A stretch of DNA of 46,223 nt from Enterococcus gallinarum NBRC 100675 (lineage in GTDB: Bacteria; Bacillota; Bacilli; Lactobacillales; Enterococcaceae), in NCBI RefSeq assembly GCF_001544275.1, contig NZ_BCQE01000031.1, positions 1 through 46,223 of the forward strand, written 5' to 3'. The first letter of the stretch is position 1; every line of letters starts with the position of its first letter. Under the pieces are notes generated by a model. That model did not search any database, was not told the origin of the DNA, and was given only the letters and a program-made list of their open reading frames with translations. The position numbers were made by a program, and so were the translations under genes. Below, in pieces: positions 27,887 through 36,813 of the stretch.

Positions 27887-29149
27887 ATGAAGAAATCCTA
27901 TGATGTGATCGTGATTGGTGCTGGGACCAGTGGCATGATGGCCGCTATTTCAGCAGCCGAAAACGGTGCAGACGTATTACTTATAGAAAAAAATAAAAAA
28001 GTTGGCAAAAAATTGCTTATGACCGGCGGCGGTCGTTGTAACGTGACCAATCATCGCTCTGTCGATGATTTGATCGCCCATATTCCCGGCAACGGAAAAT
28101 TTTTATATAGTACATTCTCGCAATTCAATAATTTCGATGTGATGACCTTTTTTGAATCCCATGGTGTCCCTCTGAAAGAAGAAGATCACGGACGGATGTT
28201 TCCTGTCACAGACAAATCGAAAACGATCGTTGAAGGCTTATTACAGGCGCTCCATGAGAAACAAGTCACTTTGTTGACTAATACAGTCGTCACTAAATTA
28301 CTTCATGATGGGACTCAGATCCAAGGCGTTCGAACAGAATTCGAAGAATTTACTGCGCCCTGTGTGATCCTGACGACTGGTGGTCGAACTTACCCTTCGA
28401 CTGGAGCAACTGGAGACGGCTACAAAATGGCCAAAAAATTAGGGCATACCATCACACCGCTTTATCCTACCGAGTCTCCTCTCATATCAGAGGAAACATT
28501 TATCAAGGAACGCACACTGCAAGGGATCTCTTTACAAGATATTGCTTTATCTGTGTTGGATTCTACAGGAAAAACCGTTGTCTCTCATACCATGGATCTC
28601 TTGTTCACGCATTTCGGGCTTTCGGGTCCAGCTGCGCTGCGCTGTTCTTCTTTTGTCAATCAAGAATTGAAGAGTCATACACCGGTCACAGTGATGCTGG
28701 ATTGTTTTCCAGAAAAAACAGCGAATGAATTGGTGAAGGAGTTGACAGTGGCTGCCCATTCGAAGAAAAAATTAGTCAATGCACTGAACGGCATCTTGCC
28801 AGAACGTCTGCTAGAGTTCTTTATCCATCGACTGGCACTTTCTGATCTGGTGGCTGAGCAAACAACTGAAGATCAGCTACAGGCTTTAGCAGCTATCATG
28901 AAAGGCTTTTCTATCACAATTTCTAAAACATTTCCGCTGGAAAAATCTTTTGTGACGGGTGGAGGAATTCATTTAAAAGAAGTGAATCCCAAGACAATGG
29001 AAAGTAAGTGCATCAATGGCCTTTATTTCGGCGGCGAATTACTCGATATCAACGGTTATACTGGTGGATTCAATATTACTGCTGCCTTTTGTACTGGTCA
29101 TGTGGCTGGCACCCATGCCGCGGAGATGGCCAGCTATTTTCACTATTAA
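27887..29149 (+). CDS. NAD(P)/FAD-dependent oxidoreductase, HI0933/BaiN family
   Basis: A 420-aa flavoprotein. The N-terminal Rossmann fold binds FAD (DVIVIGAGTSGMMAAISAAENG) and is followed by the family hallmark KKVGKKLLMTGGGRCNVTN. The C-terminal region has GLYFGGELLDINGYTGGFNITAAFCTGHVAG, closing the FAD site. Members are annotated variously (aminoacetone oxidase-like, BaiN-like) and the natural substrate is not established. GAGGTGA precedes the start; an extended -10, TGGTACAAT, lies near 27858. It is divergent from gdhA. A three-way-junction terminator-like structure follows. Confidence 0.88.
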   Translation: MKKSYDVIVIGAGTSGMMAAISAAENGADVLLIEKNKKVGKKLLMTGGGRCNVTNHRSVDDLIAHIPGNGKFLYSTFSQFNNFDVMTFFESHGVPLKEEDHGRMFPVTDKSKTIVEGLLQALHEKQVTLLTNTVVTKLLHDGTQIQGVRTEFEEFTAPCVILTTGGRTYPSTGATGDGYKMAKKLGHTITPLYPTESPLISEETFIKERTLQGISLQDIALSVLDSTGKTVVSHTMDLLFTHFGLSGPAALRCSSFVNQELKSHTPVTVMLDCFPEKTANELVKELTVAAHSKKKLVNALNGILPERLLEFFIHRLALSDLVAEQTTEDQLQALAAIMKGFSITISKTFPLEKSFVTGGGIHLKEVNPKTMESKCINGLYFGGELLDINGYTGGFNITAAFCTGHVAGTHAAEMASYFHY

Positions 29150-29203
29150 CAAGGATAGCCTTTATTCTCTTAACGATCTGACACAATGAAATACAAGAAA
29201 TTT

Positions 29204-29285
29204 CGAATCTTTCGCAGACTTGCATCTGAGTAAAGTTGCTGTCACATACCATTGCTAGTGGGTAGTGACAAAGATTCGTTTTTTT
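29204..29285 (+). terminator. three-way-junction hairpin ending in a T-run
   Basis: The outer stem CGAATCTT (29204-29211) pairs with AAGATTCG (29271-29278) and encloses two hairpins: CAGA/TCTG (about 29215-29228) and TGTCACATACC/GGTAGTGACA (29240-29270). Seven T follow. It may simply end the flavoprotein transcript, or act as an attenuator in a long leader of the aldolase gene, whose start is 85 bases on. Confidence 0.7.
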
Positions 29286-29370
29286 GTTTGCATTTCTAGA
29301 AATTGCTTATTAGTTGGCGATTTTTGTGAGAAGGCGTAGACTGAAAGAGAACTTAAAGGAGGCTGGACAA

Positions 29371-30408
29371 ATGAAACGTATTTCAAGAGGCAAATTTGAA
29401 AAAATGCAGAAACTTTCAAATGAAGATGGGGTGATTGCGGCATTGGCCATTGATCAGCGAGGATCAATGAAAAAAATGATGAAAGCTGCCACAGGGCCCG
29501 ATAATTTCAAAATGGAACAAATTTATGACTTCAAACGGTTGGTTTCACAAGAATTGACGAAGTATGTCAGCAGCATTTTATTGGATGAAGAATATGGATT
29601 TCAAGGCATCGAAGCGAAAAATCCCAATGCTGGTTTGATTCTGTCTTATGAAAAAACCGGTTATGATGTCAATACTCCAGGACGATTGCCGGAGCTGTTG
29701 CCAAATGAATCTCTGCAACGTCTAGTCCAAAAAGGAGCTGACGCAGCTAAAGTGCTGGTTTATTACAATCCTGATGAACCGCAAGAGATTCTTGATACGA
29801 AACATGCTTTTCTAGAACGTTTAGGTACGGAAGCACAAGCAGCCGATATTCCAATTTTTGTCGAACCAATCGTCTATGACGATGAAATCACCGACGATAA
29901 ATCACCGGCTTTCGCTAAAATCAAACCTAGTAAAGTCATTCGTACGATTCAAGAATTGACCAAAGACAAATACCATATCGATATTTTAAAAGTTGAAGTA
30001 CCCGTACAATTTGATTTGGTTGAAGGGTTTCAAAAAGAAGGCTTAGAAGCTGTGTATACCCAAGAAGAAGCTGCCAACTACTTTAGAGAAGCTAGCGATG
30101 CCGCTACTCGTCCTTTCATTTACTTAAGTGCAGGGGTTCCCGCAAACATCTTCCGAGAAGAATTACGCTTTGCCGGCGAACATGGGGCAAAGTTCTCTGG
30201 TATTCTTGGCGGACGTGCAACTTGGCGAGACAGCGTGGAAATCTATGGAAAACAAGGGGAAAAAGCACTGCTGGATTGGTTAGACACGCAAGGCCGGGAA
30301 AATGTCGAAGAACTGAATGCTATTCTAAAAGAATATGCTACCCCATGGTATGAATTTTATGGTGGATTAGATAACATTGAAGTCTTTGATATTTCCGTTA
30401 TGGAATAA
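29371..30408 (+). CDS. lacD: tagatose 1,6-bisphosphate aldolase
   Basis: Class I aldolase of 345 aa that cleaves tagatose 1,6-bisphosphate to dihydroxyacetone phosphate and glyceraldehyde 3-phosphate; members also act on fructose, sorbose and psicose bisphosphates. The start KRISRGKFEKMQKLS and AALAIDQRGSMKKMM are family marks, and the Schiff-base Lys is in DILKVEVPVQF. ATG at 29371 follows GGAGG at nine bases; the frame open to 29314 is not needed. No lacABC, lacFEG or PTS gene lies nearby, so this is an isolated copy. The palindrome ATTTCTAGAAAT (29292-29303) upstream may be an operator. Confidence 0.9.
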   Translation: MKRISRGKFEKMQKLSNEDGVIAALAIDQRGSMKKMMKAATGPDNFKMEQIYDFKRLVSQELTKYVSSILLDEEYGFQGIEAKNPNAGLILSYEKTGYDVNTPGRLPELLPNESLQRLVQKGADAAKVLVYYNPDEPQEILDTKHAFLERLGTEAQAADIPIFVEPIVYDDEITDDKSPAFAKIKPSKVIRTIQELTKDKYHIDILKVEVPVQFDLVEGFQKEGLEAVYTQEEAANYFREASDAATRPFIYLSAGVPANIFREELRFAGEHGAKFSGILGGRATWRDSVEIYGKQGEKALLDWLDTQGRENVEELNAILKEYATPWYEFYGGLDNIEVFDISVME

Positions 30409-30424
30409 TTATCTATAGAACAAA

Positions 30425-30479
30425 CAACGGAGCCACTGCATTGAGGTAGGATACTTCAATGCAGTGGCTCTGTTGTTTT
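30425..30479. terminator. strong bidirectional terminator
   Basis: A 20-base arm at 30425-30444 pairs with 30456-30475 with a single G-T pair (cores GAGCCACTGCATTGA and TCAATGCAGTGGCTC), followed by a T-rich tract. It separates convergent lacD and the YbaK-type gene. Confidence 0.93.
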
Positions 30480-30491
30480 GTCTGTTCCTGT

Positions 30492-30983
30492 TTAGTCAAC
30501 TTCAGAAATAGCAGTCAGCGAGACAAACTGTCCGCGGACCAATTTGCTCAAATCTGTTGGAGACAGTCCTATTTGTAAACCACGCTTTCCTGCTGAGATG
30601 ATGATTTCTTCCAAATGTCGCGCACTTTCATCAATATAGGTTGGAAAGAGCTTCTTCATGCCGATCGGTGAACATCCACCGCGAATATACCCTGTGGTCT
30701 CTTCTAGGTCTCTTAAGTGCAACATTTCTACTTTTTTGTTGCCGCTGGCTTTAGCAATTTTCTTCAAATCTAATTCGTGATCTCCAGGGATGACTGCGAC
30801 GATGGGACCCGTTTTATTACCAACTGCTACCAGCGTTTTATAGATGGCTTCTGGATGAGCGATTTGCTGAGCAACAGCCCCTGCATCCAAATGATCTTCT
30901 GACCATTCGTACGTATATTCCTGATAGGAGAGTTTCTTTTGTTCTACCATCCGAATCGCATTTGTTTTTTTTACTTTTGCCAT
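30492..30983 (-). CDS. Cys-tRNA(Pro) deacylase, YbaK/EbsC family
   Basis: A 163-aa trans-editing enzyme that hydrolyses cysteine wrongly loaded on tRNA-Pro. Visible are the YbaK-type pocket KTLVAVGNKTGPIVAVIPGDHELDLKKIAKA and the signature GYIRGGCSPIGMKKLFPTYID, including GCSPIG. The E. faecalis homologue was named EbsC. GAGG lies seven bases before the ATG. It is a single gene, convergent with lacD. Confidence 0.92.
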   Translation of the reverse strand: MAKVKKTNAIRMVEQKKLSYQEYTYEWSEDHLDAGAVAQQIAHPEAIYKTLVAVGNKTGPIVAVIPGDHELDLKKIAKASGNKKVEMLHLRDLEETTGYIRGGCSPIGMKKLFPTYIDESARHLEEIIISAGKRGLQIGLSPTDLSKLVRGQFVSLTAISEVD

Positions 30984-31112
30984 GACGCATTCCTCATTTA
31001 TCCAAACTTCTGGTTCTTTCTTTACGACTTCAATTTTAAGAGTCTCATTTAAGACTGCTCTAAACTATAGGACTAGTCTGCCCCATTTTTTTCTGTTTAC
31101 GTTCCCTATTGT

Positions 31113-31874
31113 TTAATTTTTCATCGTCTCGATTGAAAACTCAGCTAAATAATCTTTCATCCGCTCCACTGGAATCTGACCAGGGGCAGAAGCTTGATCC
31201 AGCGCAGCAAAAGTCATGACTGAATCGATCAGACTACCACTGACGCGGCTGATTTTGCCTAAATTTCCCATTGACATGACTGCTAAAGGTAATTGATTGA
31301 ATCCCCGCGCTTTATTGATAATGCCCATCAAACGCAAAACGTCCTGCACATTGTGAGGCATCATTGCTAGTTTTCCGATATCAGCGCCAAATTGATTCAT
31401 AATCCCTATTTTTAAGATCAACACAGCATCTTCTGGTGTTTTGTCGAAATCGTGACTGCTTAACACCAATTTGACTTGATGTTCTTTGATTTTCTGAATA
31501 AAGTTTCTGCCTAAAAATTCAGCTTTTTCCAATTCCACATCAATCATATCGATCAATCCAGATTCTGCAACGCCTAGACATAAATGTTTATATTGTGTCA
31601 AAGTGAAAGGGATTTGTCCCCCTTCTTCGATGGTTCGAAACGTAAACAAAAAAACTTTTGATTTTAGAGTGGTCCGAACGTGAGAAAGTACATCCAGAAC
31701 GTCGGATAAACTATCTACTTTTTTATAATAATCAGCCCGCCACTCAATGATCTCTGCATCCGAAGTTTCTGCGGCTAGGGCTTGCTTGATAATTTCCTCA
31801 TTAGTTGTTCCGGTCAGCGGCACACAAATGCGCGGGTGCTTGCCATCCAACTCGATCGACTTTACTTGAACCAT
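31113..31874 (-). CDS. aroD: 3-dehydroquinate dehydratase, type I
   Basis: Third shikimate pathway step: 3-dehydroquinate to 3-dehydroshikimate through a Schiff base; 253 aa. Motifs are ICVPLTGTTNEEI, EWRADYY, the general-base His in LVLSSHDF, the Schiff-base Lys in ADIGKLAMMPHN, and MSMGNLGKISRVSG. The start at ATG 31874 has AAAGGAG eight bases upstream; a GTG three codons earlier overlaps that site. It begins five bases after the methyltransferase stop, so the two are one operon. The rest of the aromatic pathway is not in the window. Confidence 0.95.
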   Translation of the reverse strand: MVQVKSIELDGKHPRICVPLTGTTNEEIIKQALAAETSDAEIIEWRADYYKKVDSLSDVLDVLSHVRTTLKSKVFLFTFRTIEEGGQIPFTLTQYKHLCLGVAESGLIDMIDVELEKAEFLGRNFIQKIKEHQVKLVLSSHDFDKTPEDAVLILKIGIMNQFGADIGKLAMMPHNVQDVLRLMGIINKARGFNQLPLAVMSMGNLGKISRVSGSLIDSVMTFAALDQASAPGQIPVERMKDYLAEFSIETMKN

Positions 31875-31879
31875 CCGTC

Positions 31880-33049
31880 TCACTCCTTTTTGATTTGGTA
31901 AAAGAATACTTTTAAGTAATTTCCTTCTAAAAAGTTAGGATCAACTGCAAAATCACTTGGTAGTCGATATTCTTGTGTACATTGATACGTGACTTGGGCC
32001 TGATCCATTGCTTCTTCGATCATTTGTTGGAATTTCTTTGGGGAAAGGTTGGCAGCATTCGTTGAAGCAATCAACAAGCCTTCCTTGTTCATAATCGCCA
32101 AACTATCCGTAACCAGTTCACCATAATTTTTTGCGACAGAAAAGACTTTTTTCTTGTTGCGGGCAAAGCTAGGCGGATCCAAAATGATCATATCAAAGGT
32201 CAGCTCTTTTTTCTTGGCATACTTAAAATAGCCAAAAACATCCATCACATGAATCTTCTGTTTTTCTGGATCAAAGCCATTGATTGCAAACTGCTCTTTG
32301 GTCTTCTCCAAACTGCGCTTGGCAAGATCAACACTCGTTGTCTTTGTCGCACCGCCCATCGCAGCCGCAACAGAAAAAGCACCGGTATAACTAAACATAT
32401 TGAGCACTGTCATGCCTGCTGACAGCCCTTCGGCGAGTTGTCCGCGTACTTCCTTTTGATCAAGGAAAATCCCGGTCATCAGTCCCTCATTAAGATAGGT
32501 AGCATAGTGAACGCCATTTTCTTTCACAATCAGCGGTTCGGGCGCCTCCTCTCCATAGACGGCTGCTGATTCTGGCAGATCAGAGTCAAAGCGGATTTTT
32601 TCAACCGCTCCTTTGACTTCTGGAAAGACTTGTTGGAACGCTTGGATCAATAGAGATTTATTTTGGTACAATGTTTCGTTATACCAAGAAAATACGGCAA
32701 ATTCTCGATAGAGATCAATCGTTAATCCACCTAAGTGGTCGCCTTCTCCATTAACGATACGAAAAGCATCTGTTTCTTCGCTGGCATAGTAAGCACTTCT
32801 TTTGGCTTTGGCTTTTGCAAAAGCTGCTTCAAAAAAGTCCTTGTTAATCGGACGATCTTCAAAAGCCAATACCCAGCCGATGCCTTTATTCTGTTTCCCT
32901 AAATAGCCGGTTCCGACAATTTTCCCTTGAGAATCGACAAAAGAGACCCAATCTTGTGTATCTTTGACTTGCAGGAGATCATCTTCTTGGATCAATGGTT
33001 TTTTTTTATGGAATTTTTTGATTCCTTTTTTGCTTAAATTCATTTTCAT
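31880..33049 (-). CDS. class I rRNA large-subunit methyltransferase, RlmI-like
   Basis: A 389-aa SAM-dependent methyltransferase. The N-terminal PUA-like domain (about 1-75) is followed by a RlmI-type linker (FRIVNGEGDHLGGLTIDLY) and a Rossmann domain with VLNMFSYTGAFSVAAAMGG (SAM loop), TTSVDLAKRSLE, and the catalytic MIILDPPSFARNKK. E. coli RlmI makes m5C1962 in 23S rRNA; the same target is a reasonable inference but not certain. GGAG lies ten bases before the ATG. It is first gene of the operon with aroD. Confidence 0.9.
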   Translation of the reverse strand: MKMNLSKKGIKKFHKKKPLIQEDDLLQVKDTQDWVSFVDSQGKIVGTGYLGKQNKGIGWVLAFEDRPINKDFFEAAFAKAKAKRSAYYASEETDAFRIVNGEGDHLGGLTIDLYREFAVFSWYNETLYQNKSLLIQAFQQVFPEVKGAVEKIRFDSDLPESAAVYGEEAPEPLIVKENGVHYATYLNEGLMTGIFLDQKEVRGQLAEGLSAGMTVLNMFSYTGAFSVAAAMGGATKTTSVDLAKRSLEKTKEQFAINGFDPEKQKIHVMDVFGYFKYAKKKELTFDMIILDPPSFARNKKKVFSVAKNYGELVTDSLAIMNKEGLLIASTNAANLSPKKFQQMIEEAMDQAQVTYQCTQEYRLPSDFAVDPNFLEGNYLKVFFYQIKKE

Positions 33050-33160
33050 CGTTTATCTGCTCCATTCATTCTATTGATAAGTATAGCAAAAACCTGTTTC
33101 TTTGTCTGTATTCTTGAAAGTAAAGAAATACTTAATTCCGCACCACGACAGGGAATTCGA

Positions 33161-33189
33161 TTGACACTGTTTCGATGGACTAGTAGAAT
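33161..33189 (+). promoter_or_regulatory. promoter of the LTA synthase gene
   Basis: Perfect -35 TTGACA (33161-33166), a 17-base spacer and TAGAAT (33184-33189), about 60 bases before the start. Confidence 0.75.
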
Positions 33190-33249
33190 ATAGGATGATG
33201 TAAATTCGAATCTTATTCGTTTAAGCTGGAAAGAGAGAGGAAGATTCCT

Positions 33250-35370
33250 TTGAAAAAAAATAGAGTATCCACTTTTGTGAATACAAGAATGGGCTTTTTT
33301 TTCATATTGGCCCTATTATTTTGGTTAAAAAATATCTTTGCTTATTTGGTGGACTTCCACCTTGGGATTGAAAGCACTGTGCAATACTTCATCTTATTTA
33401 TCAATCCAATCGCAACAACTTTATTTTTACTTTCGATCGCACTGTATGTGAGACGAACAAAAGCAGCCTATATCACCATGATCGCCATCTATTTCTTGAT
33501 GACGCTGCTACTGTTCTCAAATGTCAGTTATTATCGAGAGTTCACGGATTTCATTACCATCAATACGATGCTTGGTGCCGGAAAAGTTGCTAGTGGTCTG
33601 GGGGAAAGTGCGATTCGACTTTTCAGACCTTACGATTTATTGTACTTCGTGGACTTCATCATTTTGATTGCAGCTCTCGTTATGAAGAAAATCAAAATGG
33701 ATCAGCGTCCCGTTAAAGCTCGGATGGCTTTTGCCATTTCAACATTGGCAGTAATGATCTTCTCAGGAAATTTATTCTTAGCAGAAGCAGATCGTCCAGA
33801 ATTATTGACTAGAACTTTTTCTCGTGACTACTTGGTCAAATATTTAGGGATCAATGCATTTACTGTTTATGATGGTGTGCAGACTTATCAAGCTTCTCAA
33901 GTTCGAGCAGAAGCTAGTCCCAATGATATGAACGAAGTCGAAAGTTATGTCAAGCAGCATTATGCAGAACCTAATGACGACATGTTCGGGATCGCTAAAG
34001 GAAAAAATGTCATTTATGTCCATTTAGAAAGTACACAACAATTTCTGATCGATTATAAATTAAAAGATGAGAACGGCGTAGAACATGAAGTGATGCCATT
34101 CATTAATAGTTTGTATCACAGTAAAAGCACATTTAGCTTTGATAATTTCTTCCATCAAGTCAAAGCTGGAAAAACCAGTGATGCGGAAACACTCTTTGAG
34201 AATTCACTCTTTGGTTTGAATCAAGGTGCTCTCTTCACGCAACTCGGCGGGAAGAATACCTTTGAAGCAGCACCAGATATTTTAGGACAAACACAAGGCT
34301 ACACATCAGCCGTTTTTCATGGAAACACTGGTACCTTCTGGAACCGAAATGAGACTTACAAACGCTTTGGCTATGATTACTTCTTCGATGCTTCTTACTA
34401 TGATGTCAACGAAGATAACTCATTCCAATATGGGTTGCATGACAAACCATTTTTTGAACAATCAGCGCAATACTTGGAACGGTTGCAACAACCATTTTAC
34501 GCCAAATTTATTGCTGTCTCTAATCACTACCCATATTCTGAATTTACCAATGATGAAGGTGGCTTCCCGTTAGCAACAACTTCTGATGAAACGATCAACG
34601 GGTACTTTGCTACTGCCAACTACTTAGATCGAGCAGTTGAAGAATTCTTCAACTACTTGAAAGAATCTGGTCTGTATGATAATTCTGTGATCGTCTTATA
34701 CGGTGACCACTACGGTATTTCAAATTCACGAAACAAAAACTTAGCAGAATTGCTTGGTAAAGACAGCGCTAGTTGGTCTAATTTTGATAATGCAGCCTTA
34801 CAGCGTGTCCCTTACATGATCCATATTCCTGGACAATCGAAGGGCGGAATCAATCATACGTACGGTGGTCAAGTGGATGCTTTGCCAACCTTACTTCATC
34901 TGTTAGGTGTAGATACTTCGAAATATATCCAATTAGGACAAGATTTGTTCTCTAAACAAAACGAACAGCTCGTTGCATTTAGAGACGGTGACTTTGTTAC
35001 ACCAGAGTATACTTATTACGGAGGCGTCCTTTACAGTAACAGTACTGGCATGGCGATCCCAAGTCCTTCAGCAAGCTTACAAAAACAAGTGGATGAATGG
35101 AAAGCCAAAGTCGATAAGCAACTGTCGGTCTCTGATCAAATCAATAATGGTGATCTGTTGCGCTTCTATGCGAAAAGCGGATTGAAAGAAGTCGATCCAG
35201 ATAACTATGATTACAAAAATGCCTTACAAAAATTGAGTGCCAAAGAAAAAGAACTCGGTGCCGATTCAACGAGTGTCTTCTCAAAAAATGGTGAGAAATC
35301 GACCGTCGATTTGTATCATACGAAGACCTATAAAGAATACGAAGAAATGGTCAAAGAGACCGATAAATAA
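33250..35370 (+). CDS. lipoteichoic acid synthase family protein
   Basis: Polymerises glycerol phosphate from phosphatidylglycerol onto the glycolipid anchor; 706 aa. Five N-terminal membrane helices (about residues 10-180) are followed by an extracellular sulfatase-like domain. Metal and catalytic residues are visible: HLESTQQFLIDY (metal Glu), nucleophile Thr309 in GKTSDAE, AVFHGNTGTFWNR, VSNHYPY and LYGDHYG. The start is TTG with AGAGAGG upstream; no better codon is near. Family members include synthases and primases (LtaS, LtaP, YvgJ), and I cannot tell which this is. Confidence 0.92.
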   Translation: MKKNRVSTFVNTRMGFFFILALLFWLKNIFAYLVDFHLGIESTVQYFILFINPIATTLFLLSIALYVRRTKAAYITMIAIYFLMTLLLFSNVSYYREFTDFITINTMLGAGKVASGLGESAIRLFRPYDLLYFVDFIILIAALVMKKIKMDQRPVKARMAFAISTLAVMIFSGNLFLAEADRPELLTRTFSRDYLVKYLGINAFTVYDGVQTYQASQVRAEASPNDMNEVESYVKQHYAEPNDDMFGIAKGKNVIYVHLESTQQFLIDYKLKDENGVEHEVMPFINSLYHSKSTFSFDNFFHQVKAGKTSDAETLFENSLFGLNQGALFTQLGGKNTFEAAPDILGQTQGYTSAVFHGNTGTFWNRNETYKRFGYDYFFDASYYDVNEDNSFQYGLHDKPFFEQSAQYLERLQQPFYAKFIAVSNHYPYSEFTNDEGGFPLATTSDETINGYFATANYLDRAVEEFFNYLKESGLYDNSVIVLYGDHYGISNSRNKNLAELLGKDSASWSNFDNAALQRVPYMIHIPGQSKGGINHTYGGQVDALPTLLHLLGVDTSKYIQLGQDLFSKQNEQLVAFRDGDFVTPEYTYYGGVLYSNSTGMAIPSPSASLQKQVDEWKAKVDKQLSVSDQINNGDLLRFYAKSGLKEVDPDNYDYKNALQKLSAKEKELGADSTSVFSKNGEKSTVDLYHTKTYKEYEEMVKETDK

Positions 35371-35380
35371 GCTTCAATCA

Positions 35381-35419
35381 AAAGTACCGCAAGCGTTTGA
35401 TCGCTCGCGGTACTTTTTT
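35381..35419 (+). terminator. terminator of the LTA synthase gene
   Basis: AAAGTACCGC (35381-35390) pairs with GCGGTACTTT (35407-35416), with an inner AGCG/CGCT stem, followed by a T-run. Confidence 0.92.
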
Positions 35420-35526
35420 GCACAAAAAATCAAAAAGTCTCCGCTGACTTTCTTTTTTTTGTACAAGAACTTCATACTTTATTCAAACTCCCCTTTTATA
35501 CTAGATAGTAGAATGAGGTGAATTGA

Positions 35527-36267
35527 ATGAAAACTTTTCGTTTTGCTGTAGCCAGCATTCATTATCATAAAAAAGCATTAATCCTCTATGGATTGTTGAC
35601 CTTTTTTGCCGTGATTGGTTTAATCATTAGTGATACTCTGCTCCACTCATTGAACCAATTATTTACGCAAGCCAAAGATTATTTGATTGGCGAAGAAATG
35701 CCGGCAAAAATCGCACAAGAGATCCAACCAATTGCATCTATTTATCAGAATCTTTTTCTGTTGATTTTCATCAGTTTCCTATTTGTTTTCACAGGTTTCA
35801 TTATTTTTTACCAACGAATGAAAAGAAAGGAATTTCAGGCATGGTTGATGAGTGGAGCTTCCTCCCGGCAATGGGTAGGAATGCAGCTCTTGGAAGTCCT
35901 CCTGCCACTGCTTGCAATCATCGTCCTCGTCTTTGCATTGCTGATTCTATTTCAGCCTTTCTTTCAACGAGAAATGATTACCAGCCATATCACAACTTTC
36001 GACAGAGAAGATGCCTCCTTGCAGATTTGGCAGTCGGTCAATAGCCAAACAACAGCGGATTTCGGCATCACGATTCCACAAACAAGCCAAGCATTCATTC
36101 AGAATGTTGAATTGAACAGCAATGAATGGTTGTCAATGATTCTAAAAAGTTTACGCCAAACCTTTGTCCTACTCGTTGGTTCAGTCTCAATCATTACGTT
36201 AGTCGTCGTCACCAGCCACTGTTTTTATTGGAGGAATCAGCAATGGAAAAACCAAAAAATCAACTAA
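35527..36267 (+). CDS. FtsX/MacB-like permease, reduced
   Basis: A 246-aa membrane protein with a cytoplasmic N-terminus and four likely helices (about 17-37, 76-98, 118-142, 212-232). The segment RMKRKEFQAWLMSGASSRQWVGMQLLEVLLPLLA matches the FtsX pattern of a charged stretch, a small alanine/glycine turn and a helix after the second membrane segment. It is short for a MacB permease: only about 40-60 residues lie outside on each side. GAGGTGAA precedes the start. Its last 25 bases overlap the next gene, which reads as a degenerate ABC ATPase, so the pair probably forms one membrane complex. Function unknown. Confidence 0.7.
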   Translation: MKTFRFAVASIHYHKKALILYGLLTFFAVIGLIISDTLLHSLNQLFTQAKDYLIGEEMPAKIAQEIQPIASIYQNLFLLIFISFLFVFTGFIIFYQRMKRKEFQAWLMSGASSRQWVGMQLLEVLLPLLAIIVLVFALLILFQPFFQREMITSHITTFDREDASLQIWQSVNSQTTADFGITIPQTSQAFIQNVELNSNEWLSMILKSLRQTFVLLVGSVSIITLVVVTSHCFYWRNQQWKNQKIN

Positions 36268-36716
36268 ACACCCCAGGTCTTTTCTATCTTGCAGCCAATG
36301 ACCTTGCTGCGAAAGAGACGTTGGCTCACTTTCTGCAAACTAACCAAGCGGTTACCATAGAGCCAAAATGGCAGTATGTCCCCTTCCTATCATTGAAAGA
36401 TAATCTTTCCTTAGCCAATAAAAAAGAAAAACCTTTGGAAGAGCTATTAACTGCCGTTCATTTAGAACCGACTTTTTTGAAAAGATCCTTAGATGAACTC
36501 ACTTCTTTAGAAGAAGTTAAAGTACAATTGTTACTGGCGCTTTTATTGGAAAAACCGGTCATAGTTTTAGAGACTCTTTCAAAAAATTTACATACCGCCG
36601 ACATCCAAGCCCTTCTGCCTTTATGCAGTCAACTAGCAAAACAATTTCAGTTATCGATCTATTTAATGAATGAAGATGAACGCTTAGCTCATACCCCCTA
36701 TATCACAAAACAATGA
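36243..36716 (+). CDS. degenerate ABC-type ATPase-like protein
   Basis: A 157-aa protein that I read as a shrunken ABC ATPase without ATPase motifs. In order it shows a ruined Walker A at about 17-27 (AANDLAAKET, keeping only Lys and Thr), a Q-loop-like VPFLSLKDNLSLA, and a signature position now DELTSLEEVKVQLLLALLLEK. A Walker B-like PVIVLETL, a D-loop-like SKNLHTADIQALLPL and an H-loop-like SIYLMNEDERLA follow. The ABC helical subdomain is mostly deleted. GGAGG lies eight bases before the ATG, inside the permease gene. The alignment is by eye. If right, it is a structural partner rather than a motor. Confidence 0.6.
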   Translation: MEKPKNQLNTPGLFYLAANDLAAKETLAHFLQTNQAVTIEPKWQYVPFLSLKDNLSLANKKEKPLEELLTAVHLEPTFLKRSLDELTSLEEVKVQLLLALLLEKPVIVLETLSKNLHTADIQALLPLCSQLAKQFQLSIYLMNEDERLAHTPYITKQ

Positions 36717-36741
36717 GACTTTTCTATTTTATAGGTACACA

Positions 36742-36774
36742 AAAAGGAAACCATCGATGACGATGGTTTCCTTT
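36742..36774. terminator. bidirectional terminator between pseudo-ABC and TCS operons
   Basis: AAAGGAAACCATCG pairs with CGATGGTTTCCTTT around ATGA. On the minus strand it is followed by five T, which would end the kinase transcript; the plus-strand T-run is weak. Confidence 0.85.
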
Positions 36775-36813
36775 AGTCTATCACTGCAAAAAAGCATACT
36801 GTATGTTTCCAGC

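Noticed and set aside
29150-29370. A T-box or known metabolite riboswitch before lacD
   Set aside because: There is no T-box TGGNACC motif or recognisable aptamer core; only the generic three-way-junction hairpin is visible.
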